From JAQSWP01 sp050185515 (GTDB lineage Bacteria > Pseudomonadota > Alphaproteobacteria > Reyranellales > JAQSWP01): 16,204 bases of DNA. The stretch is from NCBI GenBank assembly GCA_050185515.1, contig JBFWZG010000077.1, forward strand, positions 1 to 16,204, in the 5' to 3' direction. This document shows, in pieces, positions 10,895 through 16,204 of this stretch; the first letter of the stretch is position 1; every line of letters starts with the position of its first letter. A program made the translations under genes and the position numbers. Below the pieces are notes generated by a model, which was not told where the DNA came from, did no database searches, and saw nothing but the letters and a program-made list of their open reading frames with translations.

Positions 10895-12724
10895 TCAGGC
10901 GGTGGCGTCCTTTTCCTTCATCAGCGTCTCGCCGCGTGGCACGCGGATGTCGTCGATGAAGTCCTGCATCTCCTTCGACGGCGCCTTGGTCAGCAGGCTG
11001 ACGATGATGGTGACCGCGAAGCCCACTGGCAGGCCGAAGATCGCCGCCGACAGGTTCGAGATGTTCCACCACAGTTTCGTGCCGAACATGGCCTCAAAGT
11101 CCGCCGGGAAGTAGCGGGTCATGACCAGGTAGAACAGGCACACGCCGAAGCCGGCAATCATGCCCGCGATCGCGCCCGCCGTGTTGGTGCGCTTCCACCA
11201 CACGCCCAGCACCAGCGCCGGGAACAGGCCCGCCGCGGCAAGGGAGAACGCCCAGGCGACGAGCGCCAGAATGCCTCCAGGCTTGGTCTGGGCCACCACG
11301 GCCGACAGAATAGCCACCACGATCAGCAGCACGCGCGCCACCACCAGACGCCGTTGCGTCGAGGCGTTGGGATCGATCATCCGGTAGTAGATGTCGTGGC
11401 TGAGCGCATTGGCGATCGCCAGCAGCAGGCCGTCGGCGGTCGACAGGGCGGCGGCCAGGCCACCGGCGGCCACCAGGCCGGCGATGACGTAGGGCAGCCC
11501 GGCGATCTCCGGGGTCGCGATGACGATGACGTCGGGGTTGTACTTGAATTCGGCGACCTGAACGATACCATCGCCGTTGCCGGCGAAGCCCGCGCACATC
11601 GCCGCCGCCGACTGAGCCGCGTCGCAGACGCCGACCAGGCCGAGTTCGGAGTAGATCCTCACCCAGTTCGGCAGACTCGAAACCGACGCGCCGATGACGT
11701 TCTCGTACACTTCCAGCTTCGCGAACGCCGCGTAGGCCGGCGCCGTGAAGTACAGCAGGAAGATGAACAGCATCGCCCAGCCCACGGACTTCCGCGCCTC
11801 ACGGACGCTGGGCGTCGTGAAGAAGCGCATCAGCACGTGCGGCAGCGAGGCGGTGCCGATCATCAGGCAGAAGATCAGCGCCAGGAAGTTGACCATGTCG
11901 CGTCCGCCGGCGCCCGGCGTGATGTGGGACTTGACGCCGGCCAGCGCGGCCTTCGTCGTTTCGAGGTTGGCGATCTCCTGCAGCACCTGCCCGTACATCA
12001 GCTGCGGGATCGGAACGCCCGTCTGCTGCGCCGAGAGGATAACGACCGGCACCAGGTAGGCGATGATCAGCACGATGTACTGCGCCACCTGGGTCCAGGT
12101 GACGGCCCGCATGCCGCCCAGCATCGAGCACACCAGAATGCCGAGCAGGCCGACGAACACCGCCACGTCGTAGCTGATGCCAAGGAAGCGCGAGGCGATC
12201 ACGCCCACGCCGGTGACCTGGCCGACGATGTAGGTGAACGAGCAGCAGAACAGCACCACGATGCCGATCGTGCGGGCGAAGTTGCCGCCGTAGCGGGACC
12301 CGAGGAAGTCGGGAACCGTGTAGGCGCCGAACTTGCGCAGGAACGGCGCGATCAGCACGGCCACCAGCACGTAGCCGCCGGTCCATCCGACCACGAAGGC
12401 AAGGGCGTCATAGCCGCTGGCGTAGAGGCCGCCGGCCATGGCGATGAACGAGGCCGCGCTCATCCAGTCGGCCGCCGTCGCCATGCCGTTGTAGAAGGCC
12501 GGCACGCGCCGCCCCGCCACGTAGTACTCGGAGACCTGCATGGTGCGGGTCAGGAACCCGATCGCGGCATAGACGCCGATCGTCAGGATGACGAAGGCGT
12601 AGCCGATGATCCGGTTGGGAACGCCGACCTGCTCGAGGATCGCGAGCAGCACGACGAAGCCAAGGAACCCGCCGGTATAAATTCCATATATCCGGCCGAG
12701 GTTCTGGACGAAATCTCCCCTCAT
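10895..12724 (-). CDS. Na+/solute symporter large subunit, ActP-like (VC_2705 subfamily)
   Basis: This 609-residue polytopic protein of the solute:sodium symporter family (TC 2.A.21) has about 13 hydrophobic segments from near residue 12 to near 575. Typical sequence includes SEYYVAGRRVPAFYNGMATA, ADWMSAASFIAMAGG, GGMRAVTWTQVAQY and LSTADGLLLAIANALSHD. Like ActP it probably uses the Na+ gradient to import acetate or another small carboxylate across the inner membrane, but the substrate cannot be read from the sequence. The pairing with a DUF4212 small subunit marks the VC_2705-type subfamily rather than E. coli ActP, which pairs with a DUF485 protein. The start is the ATG at 12724; the frame is open to 12793, but a GGGGAG Shine-Dalgarno lies 10 nt before 12724 and the longer version would overlap the upstream gene. 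The C-terminus ends in a charged tail. Confidence 0.93.
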   Translation of the reverse strand: MRGDFVQNLGRIYGIYTGGFLGFVVLLAILEQVGVPNRIIGYAFVILTIGVYAAIGFLTRTMQVSEYYVAGRRVPAFYNGMATAADWMSAASFIAMAGGLYASGYDALAFVVGWTGGYVLVAVLIAPFLRKFGAYTVPDFLGSRYGGNFARTIGIVVLFCCSFTYIVGQVTGVGVIASRFLGISYDVAVFVGLLGILVCSMLGGMRAVTWTQVAQYIVLIIAYLVPVVILSAQQTGVPIPQLMYGQVLQEIANLETTKAALAGVKSHITPGAGGRDMVNFLALIFCLMIGTASLPHVLMRFFTTPSVREARKSVGWAMLFIFLLYFTAPAYAAFAKLEVYENVIGASVSSLPNWVRIYSELGLVGVCDAAQSAAAMCAGFAGNGDGIVQVAEFKYNPDVIVIATPEIAGLPYVIAGLVAAGGLAAALSTADGLLLAIANALSHDIYYRMIDPNASTQRRLVVARVLLIVVAILSAVVAQTKPGGILALVAWAFSLAAAGLFPALVLGVWWKRTNTAGAIAGMIAGFGVCLFYLVMTRYFPADFEAMFGTKLWWNISNLSAAIFGLPVGFAVTIIVSLLTKAPSKEMQDFIDDIRVPRGETLMKEKDATA

Positions 12725-12740
12725 GAACTGTGCACTCCCC

Positions 12741-13007
12741 TCAGTCTTCCGCCATGCCGAATTCTTCATCGATCCGGTTCTGCCTGCTGGCATACCAGAA
12801 GATGATGACCACGAACGCGATCAGGGATCCTTGCGAGGCCATGTAGAAGCCCAGCGGGAATCCGAGGATCACGATGCCGTTCAGCGGCGTGACGAACATG
12901 TGAACGATGAAGCTGAAGAAGAGCCACAGGGCCATGCAGATCCACATCAGCGTGGAAGTCTTGGCCCAGTACCTTTCCCTTTGTTCGGTGGTTGGTTGAC
13001 CGTTCAT
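12741..13007 (-). CDS. DUF4212 family small subunit of Na+/solute symporter
   Basis: This 88-residue protein has two predicted membrane helices (about residues 20-40 and 45-70) and the motif YWAKTSTLMWICMALWLFFS followed by PLNGIVILGFPLGFYMASQGS. These are typical of the DUF4212 symporter small subunit. It lies 16 nt before the large subunit, and its stop codon adjoins that gene's Shine-Dalgarno, consistent with coupled translation and a two-subunit carrier. A purine-rich AAAGGGGAAA lies just before the ATG at 13007. Its role in the complex (stability or coupling) is inferred. Confidence 0.93.
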   Translation of the reverse strand: MNGQPTTEQRERYWAKTSTLMWICMALWLFFSFIVHMFVTPLNGIVILGFPLGFYMASQGSLIAFVVIIFWYASRQNRIDEEFGMAED

Positions 13008-13252
13008 GCGACATTTCCCCTTTCGAACTTTACTGACCTATTTCGCGGTTCTTCGATTGCCGTATTTTCCCCTGCCAGCGTTCGCCGCCACAGCCCTGCA
13101 ACCTGAGGTCACGCGCTGCGAACGGTTACGATATGCAAGTCGCACTCTCCGCCAGGCGCAGCGCGCGATCGCATCTGTCGTTCTCGGTTATCCTTTTTGG
13201 CCTCTCCCTGTCGTTCCGGACTTGCCTGTTGCGGCATGCCAAACGAATGATG

Positions 13253-13281
13253 TTGTTTATTATTTTGAATAGTAACATAAA
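13253..13281 (+). promoter_or_regulatory. Candidate promoter for the 226-residue protein, exonuclease and DUF294 genes
   Basis: TTGTTT (13253-13258), a 17-bp spacer and CATAAA (13276-13281) match sigma-70 boxes at three and four of six positions, in the only AT-rich island of the region. Transcription would start about 39 nt before the ATG at 13327. Confidence 0.45.
13257..13275. promoter_or_regulatory. Operator-like imperfect palindrome in the promoter spacer
   Basis: TTATTATT (13257-13264) and AATAGTAA (13268-13275) are inverted repeats matching at seven of eight positions around TTG. The site fills the spacer of the candidate promoter, where a bound protein would control transcription. 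The regulator is unknown. Confidence 0.4.
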
Positions 13282-13326
13282 ACTCGGAGCCGAAACAACC
13301 GCACCGCGAAACGGGTTATCAACCGC

Positions 13327-14007
13327 ATGACGACCAGAGACGCGGAGAACGATCGTCTATCTCGCACCCGCGATAGTGCAGTGCGGTGGCTGCGCACAAT
13401 CTACGGGCGGTGGCGCGAACCGGTCATCGGCGACGCTGCGGGACTGCGCCAGTTCATTACCGAACACAGCGCGTACATCGCGCAGAAATGCGCGACGGAG
13501 TATTGTCGCGGCAAGGCCGGAACGTTCGGACAGGATCTCTTCCGTGAACGGGCGTTTCTCGATCTTCTGACGATCTGCCGCTGGGAGACCTACGTCGCGG
13601 CTCTCGGCGACGTGCTCATGCTGATGGAGCGTTTCTTGCGCCCGCACACAGATGACGAGGATCAGGCGCAGCTGCTGAAATTGAAACTGGCCAAATTATA
13701 TGCAGGCATTATCAACACTTATCCACCGCCGCAGCATCGTCCCGAGGGCTGGGGACCGGCAATCGCCGAATTCGAAGCACGCATGGCGACGGCCGCGCCG
13801 CATCAGGCCGCGAACCCGGCCGACCTTTGCGTGCTGACGGTCAAGCGACTGAACGGCACCCTGCCGATTCACAAGAATTTGCGCCTCGACGACTATGAGG
13901 TTGTGCGCGGGCTGGTCCGCTTCCAGTTCATCTGGCTGTGGGACAAGACGGCGCGTCTGGTTCGCGGACCCGAAACACTGCGGGATCTGCTCGATCATCC
14001 GGTCTGA
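13327..14007 (+). CDS. Unrecognised 226-residue protein linked to symporter signalling genes
   Basis: I do not recognise a family. The protein is soluble-looking, with no signal peptide or membrane segment, and probably mostly helical: long runs such as QLLKLKLAKLYAGIIN and FRERAFLDLLTICRWETYVAALGDVLMLMERFL look amphipathic. It has a Pro-rich loop (YPPPQHRPEGWGP) and ends in a Trp/Arg-rich region. No catalytic or metal-binding motif stands out. The ATG at 13327 has no clear Shine-Dalgarno. Its stop codon directly abuts the start of the exonuclease gene (TGAATG, 0 nt gap), so the two are almost certainly translated together. This suggests it is a partner or regulator in the same process. Confidence 0.8.
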   Translation: MTTRDAENDRLSRTRDSAVRWLRTIYGRWREPVIGDAAGLRQFITEHSAYIAQKCATEYCRGKAGTFGQDLFRERAFLDLLTICRWETYVAALGDVLMLMERFLRPHTDDEDQAQLLKLKLAKLYAGIINTYPPPQHRPEGWGPAIAEFEARMATAAPHQAANPADLCVLTVKRLNGTLPIHKNLRLDDYEVVRGLVRFQFIWLWDKTARLVRGPETLRDLLDHPV

Positions 14008-15357
14008 ATGGGACGCCCGCCACCGCGTGACCGCACAAGCCGCGCCGGCGTGCTCTACCCTGCCGGGCTGCTGCTGGCCGGCACCGCCATCGCCGCCGGT
14101 CTGCTGTGGCATTCGCCCTACTCGAACGCCACGCTGCTCGCGGCCGCCGGGCTAGCGCTGGGCGCGATACTGGTCTGGGGCCGGCTTACCATCGTGACGG
14201 CGCGCGAACGACAGTTGCGCCGTCTCGCCAGCACTCTGGAAGCGGCCATGGACGCCCACTCGATTTCCCTGCCGGCGATAGACCGGCGCGAAGCCGATCC
14301 GCTGGTGGCGCGCGTCCACCTGGCGATCGCGGCCCTGCTGTCGCGCCGCGGCGGCGATCAGCAGGATCAGCGTCGGCTTGAAGCCATTCTCGCGTCGCTG
14401 CCGCAGCCTCTCGTCGTCACCAACGACCAGGGGCTGGTGACGCTGGTCAACCGGCCGGCAATGGAAATGTTCGGCGCCGACCGCCTCAAGCCCGGCACCA
14501 GCGTGTTCGACGTGGTCGAGGCGGAAAGCCTTGCCCGGCGCCGACGCGCCAGCCTCGACGCCTCGCCCGCCGAACTGCCGCTGCAACTGATCGACGGCAG
14601 CACGCTGAACGCCCGGGTGCGCGAGCTTGCAGATCACGGCGGGGCCGTGATCCTGTTCTCCCGCGCCGACGTGGCCGGTTCCGGCCTGGCGCATGCGCTC
14701 GACCTGCACGAACCGACGCCACCGCGCCAGCCGCCGCGGCCGGACACGCCGCTCGACGCGCTGGACGTGGTGGTGCTCGACTGCGAAACGACGGGACTCA
14801 ACGTCGCGCTGGACCGGGTCGTCAGCATCGCCGGCGTACGGGTCCGCGGCCTGCGCCTGTTGCGACAGGAGACGTTCGATTTTCTGGTCGATCCCGGCGA
14901 ACCCATCTCTGCCGCTTCCACCACCATCCACGGCATCACCAACGCCATGGTGTGGGGCGAGCCTGCGCTCGCCGATCGCTGGTCGGAGATCGGTCCGCTG
15001 CTGAGCGATTGCGTCGTCGTCGGCCACAATGTCGGCTTCGATCTGACCATCCTGGAGATGGAGCTGCGCCGCGCCGGAGTGGAGTGGCGGCGGCCGCCAT
15101 CGCTTTGCACCCTGCAGCTCGCCGCTACGCTCGAGCCCGAGCTGCCGAACCTCAATCTCGAGACGCTGGCGGCGGCCTACGGCATCGAAGTCGCGGGACG
15201 GCATACCGCGCTTGGCGATGCCCTGGTCACGGCGGAAGTCTATCTGCGTCTGGTCGCCCTGATGCGGCAGCGCAACGAAACGACGCTGGCCGACGCTCAG
15301 GCGCGGGCCGCCACGGCGCGGGCCGTCATCCGCCAGCAGCAGGCGGCGGGGTGGTAG
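14008..15357 (+). CDS. Membrane-anchored PAS-like and DEDDh exonuclease protein
   Basis: This 449-residue protein has two N-terminal membrane helices (about residues 14-34 and 41-60) and a helical linker. A PAS-like region (about 124-215, with LEAILASLPQPLVVTNDQG and VNRPAMEMFGA) follows, then a Pro-rich hinge (236-248). The C-terminal DnaQ-type 3'-5' exonuclease domain (about 252-420) has all the active-site residues: Asp258 and Glu260 (DCETTG), Asp345 (GHNVGFD), His399 and Asp404 (HTALGD). It thus looks like an active DEDDh nuclease tethered to the inner membrane on the cytoplasmic side and perhaps gated by the PAS region. It is not the replicative DnaQ, which lacks membrane helices and a PAS region. 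It sits between the unknown gene and a CBS/DUF294 gene, opposite the symporter, suggesting signalling rather than repair. Confidence 0.88.
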   Translation: MGRPPPRDRTSRAGVLYPAGLLLAGTAIAAGLLWHSPYSNATLLAAAGLALGAILVWGRLTIVTARERQLRRLASTLEAAMDAHSISLPAIDRREADPLVARVHLAIAALLSRRGGDQQDQRRLEAILASLPQPLVVTNDQGLVTLVNRPAMEMFGADRLKPGTSVFDVVEAESLARRRRASLDASPAELPLQLIDGSTLNARVRELADHGGAVILFSRADVAGSGLAHALDLHEPTPPRQPPRPDTPLDALDVVVLDCETTGLNVALDRVVSIAGVRVRGLRLLRQETFDFLVDPGEPISAASTTIHGITNAMVWGEPALADRWSEIGPLLSDCVVVGHNVGFDLTILEMELRRAGVEWRRPPSLCTLQLAATLEPELPNLNLETLAAAYGIEVAGRHTALGDALVTAEVYLRLVALMRQRNETTLADAQARAATARAVIRQQQAAGW

Positions 15358-15359
15358 AG

Positions 15360-16204
15360 ATGGAAAACCACGAGGCCCTGCGCCGCATCGACAGTTTCCC
15401 CTACCTGCATAGGGTCGCCGATATCATGGTGGCGCCCGTCACCACGGCGCAGGCCGACGACACGCTCGAGGCAACGGTGCGCCGGCTGCAGGAACGCCGT
15501 CACGGCAGTTGCCTGGTGGTGGATAGTCGCGACAAGGCGATCGGCATTGTGACCGAGCGCGACATCGTCTACGCCCTCGGCCGGCTCGGCCGCGAGGCGC
15601 TCGGCCTGCGGCTGGATGCGCTGATGAGCACGCCGGTGGAATGGATCGCTCCCGACGCCCTGCTCTACCGCGCCATCGCCCGCATGGACCGGCGGCGAAT
15701 CCGCCACCTGCCGGTGCTCGACGGCGAGGGCCGGCCGCTCGGCATGGTGACGGCGCGCGGCGTGCTGCGCGTCCGGGCCGGCCGCTCGCTGGCCATCGGC
15801 GACGCCGTGGAGACCGCCGCCGACGCGGCCGCCCTGCGCTCGGCGCATGACGAGCTGCCGGCGCTGGCGGCATCGTTGCTCAGCGAGGGCGTCGGGGTCA
15901 CGGACATCAGCGCCGTCATCAGCGGCATCACCCGCGACATCACCGCCCGCGCCGCCCATCTCGCCAGCGAGGAAATGCAGGCAGCCGGAGAGGGAGCGGC
16001 GCCGACGCCGTGGTGCCTTTTGGTGCTGGGCTCGGCCGGTCGCGGCGAAAGCCTGCTGGCGCCAGACCAGGACAACGCCCTGATCGTCGCCGACGCCGGC
16101 CTGCCGGCGATCGACGGCTGGTTCGCGCGCTGGGGCGAGCGGCTCAATGCGCTGCTGGATACGGCCGGCATCCCGCTGTGCAAGGGCGGCGTCATGGTGC
16201 GCAA
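15360..16204 (+). CDS. CBS-pair and DUF294 nucleotidyltransferase-like protein (3' end beyond window)
   Basis: The first 281 codons are present and the frame is open at the window edge. Two CBS domains occupy about residues 18-74 and 84-138 (ending in IGIVTERDIV and LGMVTARGVL) and usually bind adenine nucleotides as an energy sensor. After a helical region comes the DUF294 domain, with GSAGRGESLLAPDQDNAL at residues 224-241: the GS ... DxD signature shared with GlnD-type nucleotidyltransferases, with Asp236 and Asp238 as likely metal ligands. CKGGVMV near 274-280 is also typical. Unlike many relatives it has no N-terminal cyclic-nucleotide-binding domain. It starts 2 nt after the exonuclease stop. 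It probably adds or removes a nucleotide on a partner protein, but the target is unknown. Confidence 0.92.
   Translation, partial: MENHEALRRIDSFPYLHRVADIMVAPVTTAQADDTLEATVRRLQERRHGSCLVVDSRDKAIGIVTERDIVYALGRLGREALGLRLDALMSTPVEWIAPDALLYRAIARMDRRRIRHLPVLDGEGRPLGMVTARGVLRVRAGRSLAIGDAVETAADAAALRSAHDELPALAASLLSEGVGVTDISAVISGITRDITARAAHLASEEMQAAGEGAAPTPWCLLVLGSAGRGESLLAPDQDNALIVADAGLPAIDGWFARWGERLNALLDTAGIPLCKGGVMVR

Larger units (their letters stand above)
13008..13326. other. Divergent intergenic region between symporter and signalling genes
   Basis: The 319 bp separate two divergent transcription units. The plus-strand side holds an AT-rich island (about 13250-13283) with a candidate promoter and an imperfect palindrome. 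I found no convincing sigma-70 pair and no sigma-54 -24/-12 pair for the minus-strand operon, and no small ORF with support. The C/T-rich middle (about 13180-13215) shows nothing I can name. Confidence 0.6.

Noticed and set aside
10820..12805. 661-codon frame on the plus strand opposite the symporter gene
   Set aside because: The product is His/Asp/Arg-rich low-complexity sequence, and its start lies within the symporter terminator hairpin.
12766..13014. 82-codon frame starting at an ATG seven bases before the DUF4212 start
   Set aside because: It is a frame-shifted shadow of the DUF4212 gene; its product is His/Arg-rich with no membrane segments.
13233..13240. GGCATGCC palindrome in the divergent region
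   Set aside because: An 8-bp palindrome in GC-rich DNA is expected by chance and has no companion site.
13008..13252. Possible sigma-54 promoter for the symporter operon
   Set aside because: Several GG and GC pairs occur, but none has the required 10-bp spacing within a TGGCAC/TTGC context.

Overview
The window is GC-rich chromosomal DNA with close gene packing, classic housekeeping clusters and no sign of mobile elements, phage genes or CRISPR arrays. Gene order points to an alphaproteobacterium, probably Rhodospirillales-like: carA-carB followed by greA, and yqeY-dnaG-rpoD followed by a CAU-anticodon tRNA. The sequence alone does not fix genus or species.

Left part (1-4789, minus strand): the start of greA is cut by the window edge, followed upstream by carB and carA, the two subunits of carbamoyl-phosphate synthetase feeding arginine and pyrimidine synthesis. 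A well-formed promoter (TTGACG, 17-bp spacer, TACAAA) lies ahead of carA and settles its start codon at 4704.

Middle part (4915-9634, plus strand): yqeY (GatB/YqeY protein), dnaG (primase) and rpoD (main sigma factor) form the macromolecular-synthesis cluster, without the rpsU gene seen in many other bacteria. A hairpin terminator closes rpoD. The tRNA that follows has a CAU anticodon and is most likely the lysidine-modified tRNA-Ile2; its probable promoter is built into the rpoD terminator.

Small membrane proteins (9646-10770, minus strand): three short genes follow, namely a YggT-like protein, a second hydrophobic protein and a third of unknown family.

Right part (10826-16204): a divergent locus around a Na+/solute symporter. 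On the minus strand a small DUF4212 subunit and a large ActP-like SSS-family subunit form an operon that ends in a strong terminator. On the plus strand, starting about 320 bp away, are an unrecognised 226-residue protein, a membrane-anchored protein joining a PAS-like region to a DEDDh (DnaQ-type) exonuclease domain, and a CBS-pair/DUF294 nucleotidyltransferase-like protein that runs off the window. These three are packed with gaps of 0 and 2 nt and probably form one unit. Together with the symporter they look like a sensing and control module for uptake of acetate or a similar carboxylate. This is the least understood and most interesting part of the window.
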